A stretch of 64,000 nucleotides of DNA from Peptococcaceae bacterium UBA5752 (GTDB taxonomy: Bacteria > Bacillota > Dehalobacteriia > UBA4068). The stretch lies in assembly GCA_002419055.1 (NCBI GenBank), contig DIFI01000009.1, positions 372,001-436,000 of the forward strand. Reading direction: 5' to 3'. The notes beneath the pieces are model-generated. The model was not told the DNA's origin and ran no database searches. It worked only from the letters and a program-made list of their open reading frames with translations. The translations under genes were made by a program, and so were the position numbers. Each line of letters begins with the position of its first letter. Within the stretch, counting starts at the first letter, position 1. Positions 1 through 8,410 of the stretch are shown in pieces.

Positions 1-2169
1 ACCGTTACATCCGGGTCAAACTCTTTAAACCATAAATATTACACAATAAATACAATTATTAATCACAGGCCTACAACTGTAGCGGCAACCAAAACAGGTT
101 CTGCAACACCGGCATCTTATGACGGTGGAACTGCCGCAGTACCATACTCTGCAGACGTCTCATCCTGGTTTTCGGATCAAGAAGGCGATGATCTTACATA
201 TGTCTTGGTTTCCACGAGTGCTGAAGGAACCGTTTCCCTAAATGCCGGCATTCTTGAGTATACACCGTCAGTAGATGATGTTGGTAAAGATATTACCATG
301 GTGATAAAAGCTAACGACGGAATGTCTGACAGCGCTTCAAACGTTACCGTAACGGTAACTGTAGGCGCTATTCCCGGCAGCGACAGTGTGCTTTCTTCCA
401 CAGCAGGGTCGTTTGATAAATATAAGTCTAGCAACGGATATAACGATATATCGGTAGTGCTAACTTTGGCGGGCAATTCTTTGATCTCAATTAAGAACAG
501 CGGTAACGCGCTCACTATGGACGACGATTATACTGTTTCATCAAATACCGATGTTACGATAACCAAAGAATATCTTGCCCAACTGGACAACGGACAGATC
601 ACACTGATTTTTGGATTTAATAATGGATACCGTGCCAGTATGACGATAACGATATCGGACAGCTACGTTGCGGTCACAAACATCACCCTTGCGACGGCAA
701 GAGTTACCTTGGGCAGCTCATTGACATTGTCAGGGATGGTAACGCCTGCAAATGCAAGCAACAATACAATCGTATGGAGCTTGAAAAGTGCAGGGGCAAC
801 CGGTGCGTCAGTTTCAGATAGTACTTTTTCTGCGTCTGCTGCCGGTACAGCTATCTTAACGGCTACGATTGCAAACGGTACATCAGCCGGTACTGACTAT
901 GTCAAGGATTTTGCAATTACTGTGTCTTCCGGGGGTGGAGGCGGAGGCGGCGGTGGCGGTGGCGTTGTGGTGGCAGAAGATAGTGAGTATGTGAATCTGA
1001 TTTGCGGTGACGCAGCATTCGAGGTATCATATACGATCGAAGATAATCAAGCAATCGTCGATATCGACGATGACACATTGGAAGAGCTGCTTGACAGCGC
1101 CAATGACAGCGGGCTGATCAGCATCGACTTTAGTGATGTGGATATAGAAGAGGTTACGTTACCTAATGATGCTTTTTCCGCTATGGCGGAAGCCGGAATA
1201 GGTGGACTTACACTCAAATTGCCATCAGCACAGATCGAGATTTCCGCCGATGCGATGGCGGAAATCGTTGAACAAGCCGACGGCCGAGATATCACGGTCT
1301 CGGCTGAGCGGGTTAACACAAGGTATCTTACAAATGCCCAGCGTACTGCTGTTGGCACAGATCCGGTATATGATCTGTCGATCAAATGCGGCAGCACATC
1401 TGTTACCGAGTTTGGAGGCAGTGTGACGATAAGTCTTCCATATGAGCTTAAAGATGGCGAAGAGGCGAAAGGTTCAGTGGTCTGGTATCTGGACAGCGCA
1501 GGCAATCTTACGGAAATACCCTGCACATATGAAAAAACGACCAAAACGGTCATTTTCACAGTAACACACTTTTCCTATTATGTTACCTCATATGATGAGT
1601 CAAGAATATTGGAGAATGCTTTTTCGGATGTTTCTAAGGATGCATGGTATTACGATGCTGTGATGTTCTGTGCTCAAAATGGTATCACAAGCGGCACAGG
1701 TAACGGTAAGTTCAGCCCTGATTCGGTGCTCACAAGAGCCCAGTTTATTGTACTGTTGATGAGGGCGTACGGCTTAGATGCCACAGCAAACTCTGCGAAT
1801 AATTTTAAAGATGCCGGCGACACTTATTATACGGGTTACCTTGCCGCAGCAAAAAACCTTGGTATTACAAACGGCGTAGGAAATAATATGTTTGCACCGA
1901 ACAGCCAAATAACGAGACAGGATATGTTCGTGCTTTTATACAGGGTTCTGGATGTCCTTGACAAGCTGCCAGAGAATTTTATTGGCGCGTCTTTGATGAC
2001 ATACTCGGACTCTGATGAAATATCAGATTACGCGCGAGACGCCATGGAAGCACTTGTTGCGAACGGCGTAATATCGGGAAGCGGAGGCAAACTTAACCCA
2101 GGGGGTATCTCGACACGCGCCCAAATGGCTCAGGTGCTTTACAATCTTTTATACCTCGAGGTGGAATAA
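1..2169 (+). CDS. SLH-domain cell-surface protein (5' end outside window)
   Basis: The frame is open from the first base, so the gene starts upstream; an internal TTG at 205 is not needed as a start. Counting from base 1 (722 codons), a cadherin/Ig-like stretch (about 55-120) is followed by a CBM_X2-type domain (about 130-220, with FDKY and the DDYTVS and EYLAQLDNGQITL blocks), a bacterial Ig-like domain (about 221-310), a run of glycines (about 311-322), an unassigned region, and three SLH repeats starting near 541, 601 and 668 (motifs FSDVSKDAWYYDAV, LTRAQF, ITRQDMF, STRAQMA). SLH domains bind secondary cell-wall polymer, so the protein is inferred to be exported and wall-anchored; its signal peptide would lie outside the window. 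The substrate is unknown. Confidence 0.9.
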   Translation, partial: TVTSGSNSLNHKYYTINTIINHRPTTVAATKTGSATPASYDGGTAAVPYSADVSSWFSDQEGDDLTYVLVSTSAEGTVSLNAGILEYTPSVDDVGKDITMVIKANDGMSDSASNVTVTVTVGAIPGSDSVLSSTAGSFDKYKSSNGYNDISVVLTLAGNSLISIKNSGNALTMDDDYTVSSNTDVTITKEYLAQLDNGQITLIFGFNNGYRASMTITISDSYVAVTNITLATARVTLGSSLTLSGMVTPANASNNTIVWSLKSAGATGASVSDSTFSASAAGTAILTATIANGTSAGTDYVKDFAITVSSGGGGGGGGGGGVVVAEDSEYVNLICGDAAFEVSYTIEDNQAIVDIDDDTLEELLDSANDSGLISIDFSDVDIEEVTLPNDAFSAMAEAGIGGLTLKLPSAQIEISADAMAEIVEQADGRDITVSAERVNTRYLTNAQRTAVGTDPVYDLSIKCGSTSVTEFGGSVTISLPYELKDGEEAKGSVVWYLDSAGNLTEIPCTYEKTTKTVIFTVTHFSYYVTSYDESRILENAFSDVSKDAWYYDAVMFCAQNGITSGTGNGKFSPDSVLTRAQFIVLLMRAYGLDATANSANNFKDAGDTYYTGYLAAAKNLGITNGVGNNMFAPNSQITRQDMFVLLYRVLDVLDKLPENFIGASLMTYSDSDEISDYARDAMEALVANGVISGSGGKLNPGGISTRAQMAQVLYNLLYLEVE

Positions 2170-2340
2170 TAACTAAGTCAAACATCATGCATATACAGCA
2201 GGAGATATTCATTGAATATTAAAAACAAATATCATATTAACAATGTTATATACAGCACACATACTACAAAATATTATTGATCTTTGTTATATACACCGTT
2301 TTTTTGTAAAATGTGCTTGAATCCCTACTTAACAATAACC

Positions 2341-2376
2341 AAACAAAAAAAGCCTACATAAGTAGGCATTTTTGTT
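2341..2376. terminator. Perfect bidirectional hairpin terminator
   Basis: The arms GCCTAC and GTAGGC flank an ataa loop, and outer AAACAAAAA/TTTTTGTTT arms complete the symmetry. It can end transcripts from both sides. The same hairpin core (GCCTACTTAyGTAGGC) recurs at 6611-6647 and 6777-6813, so it belongs to a family of tRNA-Ala downstream terminators. The surrounding 2170-2482 holds nothing else apart from the tRNA remnant. Confidence 0.8.
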
Positions 2377-2446
2377 TGATGGAGAAGATGAGCTTCGAAT
2401 CCACGGCCTTCTGCATGCTAAGCGGATGCTCAACTGAGTTGTGTTT
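2377..2446 (-). pseudogene. Decayed tRNA-Ala remnant
   Basis: Read on the minus strand, this matches the intact tRNA at 44006-44081 through the D-arm (CTCAGTTGAG), the anticodon arm (loop TTAGCAT, anticodon AGC), the variable region and the T-arm (GATTCGAAGCTC). The T-stem and anticodon stem are mismatched, the acceptor 3' strand carries an insertion, the 5' acceptor strand is lost and the terminal CCA has become TCA. It lies directly beside a tRNA-type terminator. A functional tRNA is unlikely. Confidence 0.7.
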
Positions 2447-2482
2447 AACACCGTCCAAAAGAGAAAAAATTTGTTTTGACAA

Positions 2483-3409
2483 TCAGTGTTTTTCAAACAT
2501 TTCTAGCAGTCGAAGATAATGATTCGCTTCACGTAATACATGATCACCCAGCAAAGGAATAATTATGGATTTTATTTTGCACTCAAGAATTCCCTGTGTA
2601 CCTTGTGCCTTGAAGTTCTTCAAATCCTGAGTTGCTTTTAAGCTTTCGTCAGTTACTTTTGCCAATGGAGCGGTCATGTCCATTGCTGCCTTTGCTTCGG
2701 CAGTTAAATCATCAAACTCATTGCCAAAATTATTTGCTTGAATCATCAAATTGATTTCTGTTGGGTCAAGTAATCCACGAATAAATTTTGCATGCTCTGC
2801 CATTTGCCTGTTCCAGAAAAATTCCTGTTCATAGGCTTCTCTTTCAAGACTTATTTCTTCCCTGTTTTGAAGTCTTGTTAGTAATTTTACATACATCTCG
2901 GCCTCGCGAATAATGTGTATAATCAGCAACGGATAATTGAATGTAAACATTTTACAGCTTGTAACATTTGATAATATATTTGATTTAAAATCTATCAACG
3001 CAGCAGTTAATTTTATTGCATCTTGATTAAGCATTGATACCTTCCGTTCAAGCATAGGGTTAACTGTTATCATATCACTTCCACCTGTTAATCCTGCTTC
3101 AGCTTGCGTTAGTTGAGTTGGTATCTTAACGCCTGTAAAATAAGTGGTAGCCATTTCTGCCTTCATTGTAAAAGGCGTAATTACTTCACCGGATTGAAGA
3201 ACTCCAGGATTAACAACACCATTAGAAAGTGTAATGGCTTTTCCTAGAAGTCCATCAAATTTTCTTCGAAAAGTATCTGCTTGTTGAGTAAAGCTAGTAT
3301 CTTTTGGTGTAAACCCTGCTTCTAGAAAAAATGAATGTTCTTTCATTATCCTTGCAAAAAACAAATGTAGACCTAGGGATTGTTTAATAAATTCGATGCT
3401 TGAAAGCAT
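2483..3409 (-). CDS. DUF2935 domain protein
   Basis: The 308-residue helical protein resembles the DUF2935 family of Bacillota, which consists of two related four-helix units with conserved His and Glu thought to bind metal. The halves can be seen in the start FIKQSLGLHLFFARIMKEHS and the later FFWNRQMAEHAKFIRGLLDP, each with an H-x(2)-F/I pattern. The start is placed at 3409 because GGGAGG lies 7 nt upstream; an ATG 30 nt further upstream lacks this. The gene stands alone between hairpins. The function is not known. Confidence 0.75.
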   Translation of the reverse strand: MLSSIEFIKQSLGLHLFFARIMKEHSFFLEAGFTPKDTSFTQQADTFRRKFDGLLGKAITLSNGVVNPGVLQSGEVITPFTMKAEMATTYFTGVKIPTQLTQAEAGLTGGSDMITVNPMLERKVSMLNQDAIKLTAALIDFKSNILSNVTSCKMFTFNYPLLIIHIIREAEMYVKLLTRLQNREEISLEREAYEQEFFWNRQMAEHAKFIRGLLDPTEINLMIQANNFGNEFDDLTAEAKAAMDMTAPLAKVTDESLKATQDLKNFKAQGTQGILECKIKSIIIPLLGDHVLREANHYLRLLEMFEKH

Positions 3410-3439
3410 GTTTGATACCTCCCTATAAAAGGTTATCAT

Positions 3440-3663
3440 ATAATGTCATTTTATGTTAAAGGCATATGAATTGTTACTGTAAATTACTACATTAAGCATG
3501 TCTAAAAAAAATTAGTAGTTATATGAAACGGATAAGCATTTGATCTTTGCAAAAGATAGACAATGTTAGATTGATATATACTTATAAAAGAGATAAGAAG
3601 CAAAAGTTTTTTAGCAGACCTCAATAATTAACATCCAACATATATCTTTGAAGTATAGCAAAA
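3440..3663. other. AT-rich intergenic stretch
   Basis: No gene, RNA or clear promoter was recognised here. It is the upstream region of the DUF2935 gene on the minus strand and probably holds that gene's promoter. Confidence 0.4.
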
Positions 3664-3691
3664 AGCCAGCAAACCGTTAAATTTGCTGGCT
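3664..3691. terminator. Hairpin terminator with 10-bp stem
   Basis: AGCCAGCAAA (3664-3673) and TTTGCTGGCT (3682-3691) pair perfectly around an 8-nt loop. It sits directly before a tRNA-end-like repeat, the same arrangement as at 6611 and 6777. Confidence 0.7.
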
Positions 3692-3811
3692 AATTTGGTA
3701 GAGGTGAGGGGATAGCGCGTATATACTTGATTTACCCGGACGAACTTCTTGCTTCGCTACGCCACTCCTAAAGTTTTACTTCGCTTTGCTCGTAAACGGG
3801 TTCCAATCCCT
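3692..3811. repeat. tRNA-end-derived palindromic repeat, copy B
   Basis: It begins TTTGGTAGAGGTGAGGGGATAGCG, close to the reverse complement of the tRNA-Ala acceptor and T-arm. It continues with ACTTCTTGCTTCGCTACGCC and a GTTTTAC...GTAAAC hairpin and ends GGGTTCCAATCCCTT, which reads like a T-arm in the other direction. The order of blocks matches 6389-6506 and 6646-6762. Confidence 0.7.
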
Positions 3812-3830
3812 TACAAACCATAACCAAACA

Positions 3831-3859
3831 AAAAAAAGCCTGTTTTCAGCAGGTTTTTT
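3831..3859 (-). terminator. Terminator of the ABC exporter operon
   Basis: CCTG/CAGG pair around ttttcag, with seven A before and six T after. It lies just past the stop of the permease gene read on the minus strand and would also work on the plus strand. Confidence 0.65.
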
Positions 3860-3897
3860 CACTTTGATATTTAGGTAAACATGGATCCATAATTACT

Positions 3898-5493
3898 TTA
3901 ACGTTGATTTCTGGTTTTGAACACAGGCATATCACAATGGTGCAAAATTCCCTTCGACAATGCAAAGCAGACAAGCGCAGCAAAAAGTTCCCATAACGAG
4001 AGTATCCCAAGCCCGATCAAAACACCAATTGCTCCATACATTCTGCCGATGACAATGGCAGTAATCAATCCGGGCAGCATAATCACTATAACAGCAATTG
4101 TGTAAATAATAGTCAGAAGTCCCGCGCTTAAATCAGCTCCTGTCCAGCGTAGTGAAAGATAGTTGATACCCAGCAGCAAAAAAGAAAACAGCGTATAAAC
4201 TGCGATGGCCAGTACAATCAGCGGAGCGGATTCTCCCAATATATAACCTGTGATAAAGAATATCGCCAGGCTTTCCACCAGTACCTTAAACGCGAGCTCC
4301 AAATTGCTCCAGACTATTTTATGAAAAGAGCTATCGGGAATCAGATAGATATAATGCATATAAAGTTCCTTAAGGCCGCGCCCTGTTCCGATATAAAATA
4401 TCTGCATCCACATGAGAATTTGCAGAATCATTAACAGCCCGCTGTTTTCGCCGCGCATAAACAGCGCTACCAGAGCCGCGCCAAATATCATAATGATGGA
4501 TGACGTTCCCCAAAGACCAAGCTTGTTAGCGCGGAATGATTCCCGTAAATGTTTATAAAAAACAGCGCTTGCCCCAAGCCCGCCTATACCGGTTTTTGAA
4601 ACCTTTACGTTTTTCATCGAGGTGGCATCTGTGTTGATTTGTCCCTCGGAGATGATGCGCTTTTTCTCAAATGAAGTTTCTGTGGCAACCAACACATCTT
4701 CGTAATAATCAGGGTTACTCAAAGCAATATATAGAATCAGCAGTGCCCCCGACAGTACAATTAGCCCGAAAAACAAAAGTCCGTTTGCCATATTACCGGT
4801 AATCAGTGAGACAATACCTTCCGATGCCCAGCCTGCCACCGGAGTCCAGGCGGTAAATGACGAATGCAGTGTGTTTTCCAGTGCCGAAAGAGGGTCGCCG
4901 GTTTTAGCAAACTGTATACAGATATAAATAATCAGCGGCAGAAAGACAGCGACAGAAATAAATCTGACCGCAGATTTCCATTTCGGTTTGCCGTTGGTCA
5001 GGCTGTATATCAAAAGTGACAGAATTTGCAGCAAACAGACGGCAAGGATGAAGCCAAACAGTATAAGCAGCACCGCATCAAATCCAACACCAAAGACATT
5101 GCTGAGAGTATTGCTTTGGAATAGAATAAAAAAGCCGGCAAGAAACGCAATTTTTGCCATGCGGACAATTCCATACATCAATATCAAACGCGGGTTGACC
5201 GGAGAAACAAACAATAGATTTACATCGCTCATGTCGAAAATTGCGTCGCCGTTAGATAACCCCTTTTGTATGGCGATTACAACAATAAACAGTATCAGCA
5301 GGAAAAGAATACCTTTTAGCCAGACAATATCAAGAATGCCACCCGCGCTTTGGCGCGTGGACATAGATAAAATAAAAATTCCTCCGATCATAGCAATAAC
5401 AGCTATCCATAACACCAACTTCGCCGGTTTTCGCAAAAGTTCCAGCAAGCTGTTCTTTATACTCTTGGTCAGCAAGAAAACAAGGCTACTCAT
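3898..5493 (-). CDS. ABC exporter permease subunit
   Basis: A 531-residue integral membrane protein with about a dozen hydrophobic segments spread over two halves, joined by a soluble part near the middle (LVATETSFEKKRIISEG). It resembles the putative ABC exporter permease family of Bacillota. The start is set at 5493, where the ATG overlaps the last 8 bp of the ATPase gene and is preceded by GGAGG at 9 nt; the longer frame would run well into the ATPase gene. The pair should form a two-component exporter in the cytoplasmic membrane. The substrate cannot be read from the sequence. Confidence 0.8.
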   Translation of the reverse strand: MSSLVFLLTKSIKNSLLELLRKPAKLVLWIAVIAMIGGIFILSMSTRQSAGGILDIVWLKGILFLLILFIVVIAIQKGLSNGDAIFDMSDVNLLFVSPVNPRLILMYGIVRMAKIAFLAGFFILFQSNTLSNVFGVGFDAVLLILFGFILAVCLLQILSLLIYSLTNGKPKWKSAVRFISVAVFLPLIIYICIQFAKTGDPLSALENTLHSSFTAWTPVAGWASEGIVSLITGNMANGLLFFGLIVLSGALLILYIALSNPDYYEDVLVATETSFEKKRIISEGQINTDATSMKNVKVSKTGIGGLGASAVFYKHLRESFRANKLGLWGTSSIIMIFGAALVALFMRGENSGLLMILQILMWMQIFYIGTGRGLKELYMHYIYLIPDSSFHKIVWSNLELAFKVLVESLAIFFITGYILGESAPLIVLAIAVYTLFSFLLLGINYLSLRWTGADLSAGLLTIIYTIAVIVIMLPGLITAIVIGRMYGAIGVLIGLGILSLWELFAALVCFALSKGILHHCDMPVFKTRNQR

Positions 5494-6205
5494 GAGGTTT
5501 ATCCTCCGGATGCTGTCCTTCCGTAATGTCGAAATAGACGTCCTCAAGGCTTTGTCCAGCTTTGATTTCCGAACGGTGGCAAACGCGTTCTATTCGGCCA
5601 TTAATCATAATGTAGGTCACATCCCAATTTTCCTCCATGCTTTCTATCATATGGGTGCTGACAAGTAATGCGCAGCCGTTGTCCCGTAATTTCAACATAG
5701 CTGCTTTCAATTCACGAATTCCATGCGGATCGAGGCCAACAAGGGGTTCGTCAAAAACAATAGCTTTGGGCTGAGGAAGGAGTGCGCAGCATACGCTTAC
5801 TTTTTGTTGCATTCCTTTAGAAAGTTCTTTACCTAACTTCATTTTTTTATCGTCCAGTTCAAAGCGGCATAACAGTTCCTCGGCATTTCGCTCCCAATTA
5901 TTCAGACGGTATGCTTTCGCAATAAACTCCAGATGTTCTGCTACTGTTAGCATCGGGTAAAGAACGGGAAATTCCGGGACATACCCCAACAGTCGTTTTG
6001 CTTCAGTAGTATGGTTCTCGTATCCATCGATGGTAATTGAGCCTTCATAACGCAGAAGACCGCAAATAGACTTAATCAGAGTAGACTTGCCGGCACCATT
6101 TGGGCCGAGAAGTACAGTAAGTTCTCCACTGACAACTGATAGGTTAATATTGTTATTTGCAATCAGCTTGCCATATTTTTTTGACATGCCGTGAACATTA
6201 ATCAT
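5486..6205 (-). CDS. ABC transporter ATP-binding protein
   Basis: The 239-residue ATPase has Walker A GPNGAGKST (about 34-42), Q-loop region GYVPEFPVL, signature LSKGMQQKV, Walker B AIVFDEP followed by the D-loop LVGLDP, and switch His in STHMIES. The length is usual for a stand-alone nucleotide-binding subunit of a drug or lipid exporter. GGGAG lies upstream of the ATG at 6205. It is translationally coupled to the permease that follows. It powers export; the substrate is unknown. Confidence 0.92.
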   Translation of the reverse strand: MINVHGMSKKYGKLIANNNINLSVVSGELTVLLGPNGAGKSTLIKSICGLLRYEGSITIDGYENHTTEAKRLLGYVPEFPVLYPMLTVAEHLEFIAKAYRLNNWERNAEELLCRFELDDKKMKLGKELSKGMQQKVSVCCALLPQPKAIVFDEPLVGLDPHGIRELKAAMLKLRDNGCALLVSTHMIESMEENWDVTYIMINGRIERVCHRSEIKAGQSLEDVYFDITEGQHPEDKPHE

Positions 6206-6249
6206 AAAAAAATCTCCCTTAAAAATAAAAAATATTCTTAGTTAGATTG

Positions 6250-6273
6250 TATTATATTAATACTAATATAATA
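6250..6273. promoter_or_regulatory. Candidate operator of the ABC exporter operon
   Basis: TATTATATTA and TAATATAATA form a perfect 10-bp inverted repeat with a 4-nt spacer, 45-68 nt upstream of the ATPase start. Position and symmetry suit a dimeric regulator (GntR-type regulators often control such exporters), but no regulator gene is adjacent. The repeat overlaps TATAAT-like promoter sequence. Confidence 0.45.
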
Positions 6274-6388
6274 TATCATAATAATTATAAAATGTAAAAT
6301 ATTAAACCACGTATGAACCACTTAAATGTTACAGTTATAGTATGCTGTCTAATTTTGTGGCACATTGCAAAGCGGTGGACTTCTTCTG

Positions 6389-6506
6389 TTGGTGGAGATG
6401 AGGGGATAGCAGCCACCTTCGCTATGCTCCAGCGGCCGCCTCTGCTGCGCTGCGCTGTTCCTCATTTTGCTTCACTTCGTTAGCAAAATACGGGGTTCGA
6501 CTCCCT
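6389..6506. repeat. tRNA-end-derived palindromic repeat, copy C
   Basis: It starts GTTGGTGGAGATGAGGGGATAGC, identical to the tRNA-Ala 3' end read in reverse up to GGGGAT, then diverges. It contains TTTTGCttcacttcgttaGCAAAA and ends CGGGGTTCGACTCCC. It shares the block layout of the other copies but has its own inner palindromes. Confidence 0.7.
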
Positions 6507-6524
6507 TGTTTATTTAACTACAAT

Positions 6525-6596
6525 GGACTTCTTCGCTTCTCTGCACAGCCTCCAAGTATTATATCACTTCGCTCGTAAAACGGGTTCGACTCCCTC
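6525..6596. repeat. Partial palindromic repeat, copy D
   Basis: Only the right half is present: GGACTTCTTCGCTTCTCTG, then CACTTCGCTCGTAAAACGGGTTCGACTCCCTC. The left tRNA-like end is missing, so it looks like a truncated copy directly behind copy C. Confidence 0.6.
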
Positions 6597-6610
6597 TCGT
6601 ATCTAAACAC

Positions 6611-6647
6611 AAATAAAAAAAGCCTACTTACGTAGGCTTTCTTATTT
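6611..6647. terminator. tRNA-type hairpin terminator
   Basis: AAATAA...GCCTACTTACGTAGGC...TTATTT forms a symmetric hairpin nearly identical to the one before attL. It directly precedes palindromic repeat E. Confidence 0.7.
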
Positions 6648-6762
6648 GGCGGAGATGAGGGGATAGCGTACGTCCTCGCATAGCTCGGACGGACTTCTTC
6701 GCTTCGCTGTGCCGCTCACAAGTTTTACATCGCTACGCTCGTAAAACGGTTTCGAATCCCTC
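6646..6762. repeat. tRNA-end-derived palindromic repeat, copy E
   Basis: The outer parts read TTGGCGGAGATGAGGGGATAGCG and GGTTTCGAATCCCTC. Inside are GTCCtcgcatagctcGGAC, TTCTTCGCTTCGCTGTGCC and GTTTTACatcgctacgctcGTAAAAC. Only 48 bp separate it from the attL repeat. Confidence 0.75.
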
Positions 6763-6776
6763 TTTTATCTAATACC

Positions 6777-6813
6777 AAATAAAAGAAGCCTACTTATGTA
6801 GGCTTCTTTATTT
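6777..6813. terminator. Original tRNA-Ala terminator, now separated by the prophage
   Basis: AAATAAAAGAAGCCTAC and GTAGGCTTCTTTATTT pair around ttat with one bulged A. It directly abuts the attL copy of the tRNA 3' end, so before prophage entry it would have followed the tRNA-Ala gene on the minus strand. Confidence 0.75.
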
Positions 6814-6862
6814 GGTGGAGATGAGGGGATTCGAACCCCTGACCTCCTGCATGCGAAGCAGG
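6811..6862. repeat. attL, 52-bp copy of the tRNA-Ala 3' half
   Basis: These 52 bp are identical to 44004-44055 and cover the tRNA 3' part from CCA through T-arm, variable loop and most of the anticodon arm. Identity ends at a6863 versus c44056. The integrase gene follows at once, as expected for a tRNA-directed tyrosine integrase. Confidence 0.95.
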
Positions 6863-6899
6863 AAACAAACCACTATCTAGCTGGTTTAATGCTCTTGTG

Positions 6900-6917
6900 T
6901 ATCATATTTTTATCATA
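6900..6917. repeat. Arm-type integrase site candidates, left end
   Basis: Two TATCATA heptamers (6900-6906 and 6911-6917), 11 bp apart, lie between attL and the integrase stop codon. The same heptamer occurs five times near attR. They are candidate arm sites for the integrase N-terminal DNA-binding domain. Confidence 0.55.
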
Positions 6918-6918
6918 T

Positions 6919-8061
6919 TCATCTTTTAATACGCAGCTTTTTTACCTTCTTATCAGGTGTATAATTTATTTTGTTTCTTGCATCGTCAAGCATCTTATCA
7001 GTAACATGGGAATAGATTTTTAATGTCATTTTTATATCCTTATGCCCTAATAAATATTGTGCAGTTTTAATATTGACGTCGGCCTCAACTAATCCAGTTG
7101 CGTAGGTATGACGCAGATAATAGGGTGTTATATCCTGATCTATTGCATGGATAATAACTTTATTGCGATATAATTTTGCACCAGCATTAATATCCATTAG
7201 GCGGTTAAAAGAATCCCAAGCCCTTTCATACCGCTTCTCTGTTATCGGTTTGCCGTTTGCGCCTTTAAATACAAATGATAGGTCATTATGTTGCATAGAT
7301 TTCAGACGATCATACAACCAATTGGGAATAGGGATTGTACGGTGTCCAGCCTTGGTTTTAGTGTCTTTAACATTGATAGTATCAGGTTCCACGGCATTAA
7401 TAACATTTATATTTTTCTTTATCATATCAATATTAGCCCATGTTAAGGCTCGCACTTCTCCCGGACGTAAACCACAACCGATCATTATGGCAAAGAAATT
7501 GCCGAATGGATGTTTATTATTATCGTAACATTCAACATTAGTATCAAGTGTTTTAAAGAATATTTCTTTTTCCTCTGGCGTGAGTGATCTTCGTCCATCT
7601 TCTGTTCCATAAGGCATTTTTACTCCGACGCAGGGATTTTTATTTATAAGATCGTTGATGAGAGCAGTGACAAACAAATTGTTGATTTCACTGCGACATT
7701 TATTTTGCAGCGATATCGATTTACCTTCTAGTTTATCATAGCATTTTTTGATATGAATTGATCTAATATCGCACATCTTCATATTCCCAAGTGTTGGCAT
7801 GAAATGTTTATTAATTCGGCCTTCTATGTCTTTATATGTCTTATTTGATACATCGGGTTTTTTATAATATATTAGCCATTCATTGGCCCATTGACGAAAA
7901 AGGGTATTAGAATTAAGAACTAATAACCCATTATCATACTCCCACTTCTTTTTATTGCGTTTTTCTGTTGCCTCTTCTTCGGTTTTGCCATAAATTTTGA
8001 TTTGCTTCTTGCTGCCGTTGTTGAGGGTAACAGATAGCGTCTTAATGACATAATCGGCCAT
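6919..8061 (-). CDS. int: Phage tyrosine integrase
   Basis: The 380-residue enzyme performs site-specific integration and excision at attP/attB. An AP2-like arm-binding domain (about 1-45) is followed by a SAM-like core-binding domain (about 52-150) and the catalytic domain. Visible catalytic residues are R199 (GLRPGE), R317 (LRH), H340 (LLGH) and Y350 (IYSH). The usual HxxR histidine position is Tyr (YYLRHT), a variant I have seen in related Firmicute phage integrases. It lies next to attL and reads toward it. Confidence 0.95.
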   Translation of the reverse strand: MADYVIKTLSVTLNNGSKKQIKIYGKTEEEATEKRNKKKWEYDNGLLVLNSNTLFRQWANEWLIYYKKPDVSNKTYKDIEGRINKHFMPTLGNMKMCDIRSIHIKKCYDKLEGKSISLQNKCRSEINNLFVTALINDLINKNPCVGVKMPYGTEDGRRSLTPEEKEIFFKTLDTNVECYDNNKHPFGNFFAIMIGCGLRPGEVRALTWANIDMIKKNINVINAVEPDTINVKDTKTKAGHRTIPIPNWLYDRLKSMQHNDLSFVFKGANGKPITEKRYERAWDSFNRLMDINAGAKLYRNKVIIHAIDQDITPYYLRHTYATGLVEADVNIKTAQYLLGHKDIKMTLKIYSHVTDKMLDDARNKINYTPDKKVKKLRIKR

Positions 8062-8104
8062 ATTATCACCACCTCTCTCTTGAATTATTATAGAAATGTG
8101 GTTT

Positions 8105-8347
8105 TTATTTTTTCCCAGCCATAAATTGATGACCGCATTTTAGACATGTAACCCTGACCTTTTTTGCACCTATATTGCCGGCAACTAAACCGATTGGACC
8201 CAAGGCAACAGCGCCAACAACCGCCTTGCCTATGCCAAACCCCTTTTTATCAGCAGAAAGATTAGTGCATCCACATTTAGGACAATAGGCAATACCTTCT
8301 TGATCCATTTGAGCCATGCGTTTTTTTAATTCTTTTGAACAAAACAT
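8105..8347 (-). CDS. Small zinc-ribbon protein with glycine-rich hydrophobic segment
   Basis: The 80-residue protein has two CxxC knuckles (CPKC and CLKC) separated by a Gly/Ala/Val-rich stretch (about 35-62) that could be membrane-active or a linker. A GGGAGG site precedes the ATG. It lies between integrase and repressor, a usual place for genes expressed in the lysogen. The function is unknown; similar short zinc-ribbon proteins are common in Firmicute prophages. Confidence 0.65.
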   Translation of the reverse strand: MFCSKELKKRMAQMDQEGIAYCPKCGCTNLSADKKGFGIGKAVVGAVALGPIGLVAGNIGAKKVRVTCLKCGHQFMAGKK

Positions 8348-8410
8348 TGCAAACCTCCCTATATATATTAATATTTATTTTTTACCCGCCAAAGCGAGAG
8401 ATCAACTATA

